DNA of 64,000 nt, taken from contig JAADJZ010000034.1 in the NCBI GenBank assembly GCA_011032825.1, forward strand, positions 1-64,000, read 5' to 3'. The notes beneath the pieces are model-generated. The model ran no database searches, had not been told where the DNA came from, and was given only the letters and a program-made list of their open reading frames with translations. The position numbers and the translations under genes were made by a program. Shown here in pieces: positions 24,801-34,204 of this stretch; the first letter of the stretch is position 1, and every line of letters starts with the position of its first letter. This DNA is from Massariosphaeria phaeospora. Its lineage: Eukaryota > Ascomycota > Dothideomycetes > Pleosporales.

Positions 24801-27220
24801 TAAAATAAATTACAAAACTTAACGTACAAAACGAATACTATTGCATTAAAATTGCAAAAAAGCACGAATAAATAACAGCTTTTAAAACTAGATATAAACT
24901 TTATAAGTACTAAGTTATGCTATTTAAATTAACTAATGCCTTAGCTACGTTTTAGGCTTTAATTAACAAAGCACTATATAAATACTTAGACATTTTTGTT
25001 ACAGCGTACTTAGACAACGTATTAATATACTCTAAAAAAACGTTTAAAAAACATTAAAAACATGTTAAAAAAGTGCTAAAAAAAATAAAGCAGTACTAGC
25101 TACTATTTTACTTAAAAAAGTGTAAATTCCACGTTACAAAAACTAGCTATCTAAAATTTATTATTTTAAGAAAAAGTATGTTTATAGACTTAAAAAAAAT
25201 TTAGACTATACAAAAATAGCTAACTCTTAAAACAGTAAAAAACGTGCAGTTTTTTTTAAAATTTGCTAACTTTTATTAAAAGTTTATTAAAAATTACTTT
25301 AAGACTACGACTTTACTTTTAGAAGTTACTAAAAAAAATAAAAAGTTTAAATAAACAAAAACATAGGAACAAGCGTTTTAAGAACTTAAAAAAAAGTTTA
25401 CTACAGCACTAATGCTACAGATGCACAACTTAAAAAAAAAAACTTAAGTAAAAACTAATGCTTTAGATTACGCATTAAAAGCGATACTCTTACAGCAATG
25501 CAACAATAGAAAATAAAAACTAGTGTTTTACTATTTTAGAAAGTTCTTAAAAGCAGAACTTAACTACAACGTTTACAATAAAGAGCTATTAGCAATAATA
25601 AACGCTTTTAAATAGTAAAAAGCATAGCTAAAAAAAGCAAAGCATTAAGTACAAGTGTACTTAGATTATTAAAACTTTACTAGCTTTACTACAACTAAGA
25701 AATTAAACAAACAACAAGTTAAATAGGCTAAATTTATAGCAGATTACGACATTAAGATTTACTATTGCAAAAAAACTAACAATAGAGCCGCAAACGCGCT
25801 TAGTTAAAAATTAAATTTTATAAAAACTAACAAACTAGTTACGCACAACTTAGTATTACGACGGAACTTAAACAGAACTTTCAAATACAACTAACTGCGA
25901 TTAGCTAAAATAGCTAAAGTTACAAGCATTAAAAAAAGAATGCACTAAAAATAAAGCAAAAACGATTAACAAAGATAAATAGTTACAAACGACACTTAAG
26001 CTATATAGCTTATTTAAGAATTACATGCTTTACAAGCATATAAACACTTAGAGATTAACAAAATAGTTTAACAAATTTTAAACGAGTACTTAATGCTCTA
26101 CGTACAAAACACAGTTTAAAAAGCAATAAGCAACTATTTAAATTGTTTAAAAAACAAACTTAAAAGACATAAGCTTTACAGATTACTTTAACTGCTAAAA
26201 CTACTCGCACGCTTATAAATTAGCGTTACAATAGACTTTATAGTAAAGCTTTTAAAATTGTTAAAACCTAAATTAGCACAGCTATGCAACTCAATCTTGG
26301 TAATCGTAGATTAATTAACTAAAAAATTACATTTTGTACTAACAGAAGAGTTAATTACGGCAAAAAAAATAGCTTACGAAGTTACAAAAACGCTCGTCGC
26401 TAATTACAAATTGCTAAAACAGTTTATTACAAACAAAAACAAGCTGTTTACATTAAAGTTTTAAAATACGTTTTTAGCCTAGTTAGAAGTTGCAAAAAAG
26501 CTATTAACTAGCTTTTACTCGCAAACAAACAGCTAGACAGAACAAACAAACTAAACGCTAAAATAGTATCTACGAATGTACACTAACAAGCTGCAAAACA
26601 ACTAAGTTAAACTTTTGCTAATAGCACAATTAGCATACAACAGCACAAAATCTACGACAATAGAACACTCGCTATACTACGCAAACTATAAATATAAGCT
26701 AGTAGCTTATTAAAATTTAAAAAATATTAAAAGCATCTTGCTAGCAGCAGACAACAAGGCTTTTAAAATGCAAAAATTACACAACAAATTAAGCTAACGA
26801 ATTGCTTAAAAGAACTTTACAACAGCTAAGTTAGCAAACAAAAAAAAGCTTAAAAAACCAACTCTTAAAGAAAGAAATAGAGTTTTTCTTTTACAAAAAA
26901 ACCTAAAAACTAAACAACTATGCAACAAGTTAAACAACTTTTAAATAAAACTATTTAAAATCTTAAAAGTTAAAGGGCTTGTATTATTTAAACTATAGCT
27001 ACTTGCAAGCATGCGCATACATCTAGTTTTTTACAAATTACTTCTTAAACTAGCACTACTAAACGCTAAAGTAGCAACTAATATTAAGCTTAAAGACAAA
27101 AAGTACGAAGTCGAAAAAGTTAAATACCTATAGAAGTTTAGACGTTAGTAGAAATACTTAGTTAAATAGCAAAAATAGCTAGAGAGCTAGAATACATAGA
27201 AACTAATACGAAATTTTACG
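21900..27220 (+). pseudogene. gag-pol of gypsy copy 2 in one uninterrupted frame register
   Basis: Gag, both zinc knuckles, RT, RNase H, integrase and chromodomain all lie in one register (codon starts at coordinate mod 3 = 2). The ancestor was therefore a single fused polyprotein, and the copy decayed by substitutions with almost no net indels. Gag knuckle codons lie at 22835, 22844, 22859 (His now Tyr) and 22874. A second knuckle-like motif (C-x2-C-x4-Y) starts near 23093. A segment of about 200 residues, rich in Cys and His, follows at 23100-23750. RT has MLFKLTNALATF-type residues near 24917 and YLDN at 25007-25018. RNase H spans about 25440-25800, integrase about 25980-26720 (ISVTIDF at 26219), and the chromodomain about 27096-27215 (KYEVEK, then KYLVK). 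Stops replace Gln and Trp codons throughout. Confidence 0.92.
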
Positions 27221-27239
27221 AACTGCAAGGAACTAGTAC

Positions 27240-27890
27240 GAAAGTACTACTAGCAAAATTTAAAAGCAGAAAATCCAAGTTCTCTAAAAAAGCAGAAAAT
27301 TTTAAAAAAAAAAAAACAAGTAAAGAAAAGTTAGTTTGTAACTAGCTTAAGTTAGTCGAAAGCGTTTTAAATAGCAGCAGTACAAGACTATTAGTAGAAG
27401 CTGTACTTTTAGAATTAACAGCAGCGCTAGACTGCGCAGCTTCTAATTTCTCTAGCTCTTTAATAGCAACCTACTTATTAGCAAAACGCTAATTTTTTTT
27501 TATTTTAGCAACAAAGAGCTTTACTTGAAAAGTAGTAGCACGAAACTTTGCTATAGACACTAGCTAAGCAGCCTAGATTCGTGCAAATAGCACTTGTTGC
27601 TTAGCTAGCAAAAGCTAATGTTGCAAGTTGCAACGCTTTTGTTAAAAAGCTGCTTACTTTTTTTTTGTTAAAGCAAGACTATAGAGCGCGCTAGACTAAA
27701 AGCATTTAGCACACTTATCTAATAAGAAATTAACTAAGCACTTTAAGTTCTTTTTAAAACAACAACTACAAGGAGCAGGCATTTTTAAACTAGTTTCGCG
27801 AATACGAGCAACACAAGTTGACTTAGAGCATAAATCTACAAAAAGCAAAAACTTAAGCATAGTTAAACTTAAAGACTTAAAAGAATACAA
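27240..27890 (-). pseudogene. Antisense ORF remnant with Zn(II)2Cys6-like motif (copy 2)
   Basis: The minus-strand open frame 27890-27696 (64 codons) reads VARIRETS, then PAPCSCCFKKNLKCL, and continues to DKCAKC. This is the cysteine cluster seen in copy 1 at 5598-5687. Downstream lies the coiled-coil-like and Ser-rich part, broken by stops. It is antisense to the region between the chromodomain and the polypurine tract. It is unusual that an open frame survives here in otherwise saturated DNA. Confidence 0.6.
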
Positions 27891-28026
27891 AAAAAAGCTA
27901 CGACACGACAGAAATTAAAGTTAATTTACTTTTATACGAAACAGCACTTTTGATGCAAAGCACAAAAGAAACTAGCACAGCATAGCAAAACAGCTATTAA
28001 AACAATATTCTTAAAGAAAGAAATAA

Positions 28027-28528
28027 TGTTATAAACAAAGATAATACTAGGTATTGTAAACTAAGCAACGACGTAGAAGAGTTGTTAGAGCTTGCAAGTT
28101 TGCAAAACAAAAGTACAGCAATGCGCAAAGCAGAATTAAGTTAGTAGTTACGTAATAGTAATTAGTGCGATTAGAGCTTTAGCGAACTAAGCACACTAAG
28201 CAGCAAGCGCTTAGCTAGCTTAAAGCGCTTAGCAACTAAGTACACTAAGCAGACTAAGCAAAACGCTTTTAGCAAAGAATTAAGAAACTATATAGATTAG
28301 CAGAATTTTCTTTATAGTTTAGATTCTTTGTAGTTAACTCTTTTAAGTACATTTTATACATAGATTAGATCTATAGGCAACAAATTGTTACTTTGTTATT
28401 CTATCTAGAATAAAATTAAAATTGTTTTCTTTGTTGTTACCAAGCTTTTTGAACACAGAATAATTTTTTAAGCGGAATCTTCGAGTCTAATAACTCGTAC
28501 CTTTGGTAAAAGAACACTTTTAATAACA
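28027..28528 (+). repeat. 3' LTR of gypsy copy 2
   Basis: 502 bp, TGTTATAAAC...AATAACA, followed by the TTGCA duplication. Confidence 0.93.
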
Positions 28529-28740
28529 TTGCAGTACAAATTGCCTAGGTTAGAGTTAAGCGCGAATTTAACGTTGCTAAAAATGTTATTAGCAATAAAA
28601 AGCACTAGCTTGCTGCTTAAACAATTTAGCAAATTATAATATCAAAAAACTATATTGCTTAAGAGAAAAAACAGAACAGCGTTTTTTTGTTTACAAAAGC
28701 AAATAATAAAGAACTACTATGTAACAAGGTTAAGAACTTA
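28529..28740 (+). pseudogene. hAT transposase remnant, piece 5 (C-terminal dimerisation domain)
   Basis: Immediately after gypsy copy 2 a frame reads QIA(Q)VRVKREFNVAKNVISNKKH (28535-28604). It matches the hATC block that in intact hAT proteins reads like ERxFSxAxxxxxxxRxRL. This places the C-terminus of the hAT element here and shows that gypsy copy 2 split it. Stops follow. Confidence 0.65.
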
Positions 28741-28779
28741 GTTAACCTTTAAGCGCAGTATGTAGATTTTACTTTTAAG

Positions 28780-28910
28780 CCTATACTTACGCTTACACCT
28801 AGCTCGTTATCTAAACTAACACTTAGATTAATACTTAAGCTAATACTTAGGCTTATATCTAGCTTGTTATCTAGGTTTACATCTAAGCTTACATCTAGGC
28901 TTATACAATT
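28780..28910. repeat. Degenerate short tandem repeat
   Basis: About ten diverged copies of a 12-to-15-base unit of the type CTTACATCTAGG or CTTATATCTAGC. A plus-strand frame through it is repetitive in Leu, Ser and Thr (starts at 28864), which reflects the repeat and not a gene. It lies just past the hAT C-terminal domain, and 28911-29100 shows nothing recognisable. Confidence 0.6.
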
Positions 28911-29109
28911 AAAAATAACTTTGTTAGATAATAATTTAGAAAAAGAAATTTGCTACTTTTGCTACAAAAGCGCGCTTAACCTCTACGCTACTGTAATTAA
29001 TATTTGTAATAATACAACTTTTTTTACTTTACTTGTGTTTTTGTACGTGAATAGTAGCTGTAGTAACAGAACTTCGTAAATACTATTTGCGCGCTTTTAA
29101 ATGTAATAA

Positions 29110-29364
29110 CTAGCTGTAATAACTCTACAAACTCTAGCAACTTTTTAAGCTAACACATAACTTTATAACTTAGATATAACCTTTAACTTAACTCTAACCT
29201 AAATCTTTAATTACTCTAACTAAACTATAACTTAACGCTTTAATAACTTTAACTTAACTTCTACCTACGCTAGAGTAACTATAACTTAATTTTAACTTAA
29301 AGCTTGTGCAACTTATAACTTAATTTATATCTATTAATAAGTACTTTTTACTTGTTCGCTAGCG
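29110..29364. mobile_element. Mutator-type MITE, left end unclear
   Basis: A TAACTT-rich segment ending in TTGTTCGCTAGCG, the characteristic terminus (reverse of CGCTAGCGAA). It is followed by TAGCTATAAA, and a partial match TAGCTGTAAT lies near 29110. It aligns to the outer MITE at 59994 over the right 180 bp, then diverges. Confidence 0.55.
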
Positions 29365-30290
29365 TAGCTATAAAAGCTACTAATTTTAGAATTTTAAAAA
29401 CTATTGCTTTAAAAACAAAATCTTTACGCTTTGCATGCTAGCTTATTTATTTTATATTCTCTAGCTACTAGATGTAGTTTGCTTTTTGCTGCTAAAGCTA
29501 AAGTACTTTTAACGCGTTTGAAACTTAGTGCGCTAGCGCGTTTTTTATATTAACAAAAAAAGCTTTCTACTAGCTTTTAGAAACGCGTTTTTTAAAGTAT
29601 TTACAACAAAAAACTGCAAAAAAGCTTTTAAGGTTTTAAAGCTAGTTTCTATTAATGCGTAGATAGTACTTAATTGCTTTAAAGTACAACTACGTACTCT
29701 ACTACTACTTCTTGCACTAGAAACGCCGTAGTAGTTAAAAACTCTAAGTAATACGCTTGAATTTGAATCGCAATTAAAGCTTATTACTACTAAGCTTAGT
29801 TTCTCTTTATTATTTTTAAAAGATAAAGTTAACTAGCTTGTTAAAGAGTTCTAATAGATAGCTTATTAAGTTAAGCTAATGCGCAATCAAATCTCTAGCT
29901 TTAAAAAAAAACTATTAAAAAAGCAACAAGAAAAAAATTACAAAAACAAAAGCAAATTTAAACAAGTAGCACAATAGAGTATAGTAAAAAGTTAACGCAA
30001 GTAGCTGCTAAAGCGTCTACAGCTCTTTAGCTATTAAAAAAAGCGCGTAGTAAAAAGAGTTAAAAAAAAGTACAACTAGCTCTACAACGTTGTAAAAACT
30101 ATAGTAATACAAAGCACAATACCTAAACTTGCTAAAAGAATATAGAAAAAGCTTTTAAATCTAGAACTAGCACAACGTACGCAGGTTTCTTATTTAATAG
30201 CAATTAATTTAATATTATCTAAAATAAGTTGGTTGTGCTAAGAGATTTCTAGCTACTTAGTAATATTAGCTATCTAGTAATCGAATACTT
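29365..30290 (+). pseudogene. Fot1/pogo fragment, C-terminal half
   Basis: It matches pogo copy 3 from about 19725 to its right end (for example the shared AAAACTATTGCTTTAA block). It includes the Lys/Arg-rich tail and a damaged zinc-knuckle region near 30090-30130. The end near 30245-30290 resembles a TIR with the CTACTTAG motif but is worn. The N-terminal half is missing, cut at the MITE boundary. Confidence 0.75.
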
Positions 30291-31042
30291 TATACATGCT
30301 AGCGCTTAACTTTTATTAATTGTATTTGCGCAAAAGCTTAATAGCGTAGCTACAAGAGTTTACTTTAAGTGTAGCAGCTAGTGCAGCTTCTAAAAACACT
30401 ACAATAGCTACAAAACTACTACTACGTTTTTGTTGCTTAGGCTTTAGTAAAAAAAACTTAAAGCTTTGCGCTTGCTTTTCTAAGTAGTTTGAAACGCTTT
30501 CTTAGTATTTTAAGCTGCGATTTAGGTAGCGCGCGCAGCTTTTTTGTTTACTTTTTTTTTAGCACGTACTACTTTAGCTGCTTCTCTTGCTATACGCTTT
30601 TTCTTTGCTTTTTTCTTTTAAAAAAAGCTTAGCAGCAGCTTGAAACTTCTTTCTATTAGCTTTTGCAAGCTACTTTTTATGCTTTTTTTTATTGTTTAAC
30701 TTTTTCTTTAGCACGTGCTTTTCTAATCTTGCGTAGGAACTAGAAAATAGCACTACTATAGTACTTTTCTTGCTGCTGCAAGTTAAAAAGCTTGCTGCGC
30801 TTCTTGTACTTTTTCTTAGTAGTAAGCGCTTTTTTTAGCTTGTTGTTTTTATAGTGTAGTAGCTTGTTTTGCACTTAGAGTTAGTAAAGCGTTTAAAAAA
30901 GCAACTTTGCTTTTTCTGCAGCGTTATTTTTTACTGCAAAGCGTAAAAAACGTTTTATTTTACGCTAGTTACCGTTTTCTAGCGCTAAAAACTATGCTTT
31001 ACTATTTCTCTACTTTCTACTTTTTTTTTCTTAGTACTAATT
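30291..31042 (-). other. Unresolved AT-rich stretch with a Lys-rich minus-strand frame
   Basis: No family is recognised with confidence. A minus-strand reading is very rich in Lys, Ala and Ser (KKKHKK, KEKSKEKAYSKR), as in the C-terminal tails of Fot1-like transposases, so it may be a pogo tail. The composition alone is weak evidence. Confidence 0.3.
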
Positions 31043-31150
31043 ATAGAGTGGTAAATAGGTATAGGTTTAGTTAAAGTTAAGTTAGCTTACGTAAAACTCT
31101 AGTGCTAACCTAACTTATACCTACGCTAAAACTAAATAGCGTAGGTTAAA
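31043..31150. mobile_element. Truncated Mutator-type MITE
   Basis: It begins TAGAGTGGTAAATAGG, the second terminus of the MITE family. It follows that family through the CTACGCTAAAACTAAATAGCG palindrome and then breaks off near 31150. Confidence 0.65.
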
Positions 31151-31159
31151 GTTAAGTTA

Positions 31160-31558
31160 GCTTAGATAACGCTTAGCGCGCAAAGAATTAACTATATTAG
31201 CTATAGTAGCAAGCTAAGAAAAGAATTCTCGCGCGTTAAAGTTAAGTACATGCTAAACAATTACTTTCTTTTTTATTTTAAGTAGATTTATTAAGTTAAG
31301 CGTAGAATCGCGTTGAAAGAGAGTTCTAGCGCGTTAATGCTCTAAAGTGTTTCGAAGTACATTGTAGATTACTGCAGCGCGTTGCTAAAAGAGATTTGCA
31401 TTTCTTTTAATAGCTTAAAGCGCAAGCTGCAATTGAGCTTTTTTTAGAGCTAGTAACTAGTTTTCTTGTTAAAGCATCGCGTTGTTGGAGGAGTTTTGGT
31501 AGAGTTTTAGCGCAAGTAGCTTACTCGCTTGTGTAGCTTACTCGCTCGTAGAGTACGT
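31160..31558 (-). pseudogene. Fot1/pogo fragment, N-terminal end with TIR type IV
   Basis: It resembles the N-terminal end of the minus-strand element at 31915-33776 (shared AGCGCGCAAAGAATTA start). It ends in a TIR whose outward reading is ACGTACTCTACGAGCGAGTA, with the motif GCGAGTAAGCTAC twice. TA follows at 31559-31560. The C-terminal half is missing. Confidence 0.7.
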
Positions 31559-31560
31559 TA

Positions 31561-31914
31561 CAACTAAAGAGCAAACAATTATCTAATATATTTTTAACTT
31601 TAATTCGCAAGAATTTGCTTTCTAGCTGTTTGAAATAAGAAATATAAAAGATAAACTAGTAGCTACGCAAAGTAAAGAGCTAGTAGGCAAGAACTAGGCT
31701 AAGAAATTTGTAACGCGTTTAAGCAAGCTTAAAATAGCTTTTAATTAAGCAAAGAATTAGCAAAGAATACAATAACAAGATTGTAAAGTAATTAGCGCGT
31801 AGTTTAAGCTTGTTAAGAATACTAAAGCTACGTACAGCATCTACAACGATAATGTATACAATTTCAACAAAACTAGCTTTTAAATAAGCATAATTAAGTT
31901 TATAAAAGTTGTTA
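31561..31914 (+). pseudogene. Fot1/pogo fragment, N-terminal domain
   Basis: It aligns to pogo copy 3 at about 19080-19405 on the plus strand, ending just past the IYNN-FN-TSF-type first catalytic Asp region. The end is the TA into which the next pogo inserted. The remainder of the element is not found beyond 34204, so it was truncated or rearranged. Confidence 0.7.
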
Positions 31915-33776
31915 ACGTACCTAACGAGTTAGCAAGCTACACGAGTTAGCAAAATACTTTTGCTAAGCTCTTGCCAAAACTACTTTTATTCTAGCGCAAA
32001 ATAGCTTACTTTAGCCTTGTATAGTATAATACAATATAAAATATTATTTAGAGTTTACTTTTACTACTTGCTTATACGTACGCGCGTTATGCCTAGTTTA
32101 ATTGCATTACTTGCAGCGCTTTTAAGTTAGCTTACTTTCTTTAGCGCGCACTTGCGTTTTTAGCTTTTTTTTATTACTACGCACTTTAAAGTTTTTAAAA
32201 GCAGCTAAACAAGCTTTATTTTTAACTATTAAAGTTTTTTTTACTTAAACTTATTTTTTTTATGCGTTCTACGCTGCGTAGCAGCTTTATTTGCTACTTA
32301 AAACTTTGCAATTTCTTTTTACGCTAACACTAGCTTATGCGCAATAATTACTACTTTTTTAAAAACCTTTTTAAAAGCTTTTATTATAAACGTTGGTAAG
32401 CTATTTATATACTTCTAAATTCTTGCTTTTACAAGCGTTAATTGCAACTTTAGTTTAAAAGTATTGCTTAGAGTTTGCAACTACTAAAGCTTGTTGTTAA
32501 TAAGTAGTAGTAGTAATAGAGTACGCAACTAAACGTTAAAAGCTATTATAACTTGTTTTAAGTTACATAAAGCTAATCTAGCGCTTTAAAACTTTTTTGA
32601 ATATTACTAAAAGTAATTGCAGCATTATAAGCGCGTATAAAGTATAGTAAAAACTTAAGTTTTGTAATGTAAGTAATTTAGTTGCGTATAAAATCTTTAG
32701 CTTAGCGCTTGTACGCTTTTTTTAAAAAAGCAAAACAACTTATATTAAAAAGCTGTAAAAAGTGCGATAAGTACAAAAGCATATAAATAGTAATAACTTT
32801 GTTTTTTTTGTAGTATTGCTAAAATTTAAGCGAGTTGTAGCTTTTATAGCTGTTAATTGCGAGTAGTTAGAAGCTACTAACTACTTTTATTTTTGTATGC
32901 TTATTAAAGTGCTTTAACTACTTAAAACTAAGTTTATTTATTGTTTAGCTATTCTTAGAAACTGCAACAATCTAGTTCTAAAATAGGTTATTTTCTTTAT
33001 ACTAAAAAAAGAAATAGTAGCAGCTTTTAAAAATAATAAAAAGTAAAATAGCTTAACTTATTGCGTTAATGTCTTAGATAACTATTGTTTACTTTCTATT
33101 GCTTTGCTGCACTGCCTTTAGCTATTCTTGTTTTTTTAAAGCTATAACAACTACTTTAGTTAATATCTAGTTTATTATAAAACTTGCTTTGTTAAAGTTG
33201 TACACATTTTTATTCTAAATACTGTACTTAGCTTTGATATTAGCTACTTAACTAAACTAGCTTTAAATAACTTCTAGATTTTCGCAAAGCGCTTTTTTAT
33301 AATTGTACTTGCAATTGAATTTTATTGTAAACTTAAAGCAGCGCTTAACTTATATACTAGACTAGTTTAAGCTAATCTAGCCTAGATTGCACTTTGCGCG
33401 CAAAGAATTAGCTATATTAGCTATAGCTGCGAGCCTAGAAAGAAATCTACGCGTAATAAGCTTAAGTATATACTCAACAACTACGCTTTTTTAGTTTTTG
33501 TTAGATTTATTAATTTAAGCTAGCAATTTGCTTGTAAAAGTTGTTTAGCGCGTTAATAGCTTAGTGTTGTTTAAGCAACGTTATAGATAGCTACAGCGCG
33601 TTGCACAAAAAGTATCGCATTTTATTTAAAAGCTTAAAAAGTATTTTGTATCTAACGTTTATTAAAAGGTTTTATTTAGTATTGTTGTTAAAGCATTGCG
33701 TACATAAGTAGAGTTAGTAAAAGCTTAGCAAAAGTATTTTGCTAACTCGTGTAGCTTGCTAACTTGTTAAGTACGT
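31915..33776 (-). mobile_element. Fot1/pogo transposon (TIR type III)
   Basis: 1862 bp, TA-flanked (31913-31914, 33777-33778). The TIR starts ACGTACCTAACGAGTTAGCA, and the ACGAGTTAGCA motif occurs twice. The transposase is read leftward. Its zinc knuckle lies near 32081-32125, with the last Cys changed to Tyr and stops inside. Its right-hand TA is also the left-hand TA of the fold-back MITE at 33779, so two elements sit back to back. Confidence 0.88.
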
Positions 33777-33778
33777 TA

Positions 33779-34202
33779 ACGTACTTTACGAGTTCGCTGC
33801 CTACACGAGTTCGCCGCCTATCGAATTTTACTAAGGAAAATCAATAATCTAGAGCTTAATAACTTTTAACCTACTTAATAAAATTCTCTAAAAATTTAAT
33901 ATATTATTTCTGTATATATAAACTTTCTAGTTCTAAGATTACTAAGCTCTAGCTAGTCTAGAAAAGTAGATAGCTTAGAGCGCACGGACAATTTAAGCTT
34001 TTCTTTAATAACTTTCTAAATACTAAAGTTGTAGCTTAGTAATCTAAGAATCTAAAAGTTTATATAGATGCAGCTAAGTAGTAAAAAATTTAGAGAATTT
34101 TATTAAGTAGGTTAAGAGTTATTAACCTCTAGATTATTGATTTTCTTTAGTAAAATTCAGTAGCCTACTCGCTTGTGTAGCTCGCTTGCTCGTAGAGTAC
34201 GT
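33779..34202. mobile_element. Fold-back MITE with unlike ends
   Basis: A 424-bp element, TA-flanked, that is almost entirely a palindrome: about 118-bp TIRs plus a second internal inverted block. From the shared stretch starting GAATTTTACTAA inward, the arms match closely. The outer 45 bp do not. The left end has GTTCGCCG-type motifs (family of the MITE at 41529). The right end has GAGCAAGCGAG / CAAGCGAGTAGGCTAC motifs (type IV pogo TIR). No coding capacity. Confidence 0.88.
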
Positions 34203-34204
34203 TA

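Larger units (their letters stand above)
21364..28528 (+). mobile_element. Ty3/gypsy chromovirus, copy 2 (family A)
   Basis: 7165 bp, with 502-bp LTRs and a perfect TTGCA duplication (21359-21363, 28529-28533). The first base pair step TG is mutated to TA at 21364. It is inserted in the hAT remnant just before the hAT C-terminal domain. A purine-rich tract (AAAGAAAGAAATAA) sits directly before the 3' LTR, as expected for the polypurine tract. This copy is the reference for domain positions in family A. Confidence 0.96.

Noticed and set aside
28780..28910. CRISPR-like array
   Set aside because: The units are short, diverged and contiguous, with no unique spacers. It is a degenerate minisatellite in a eukaryotic repeat block.
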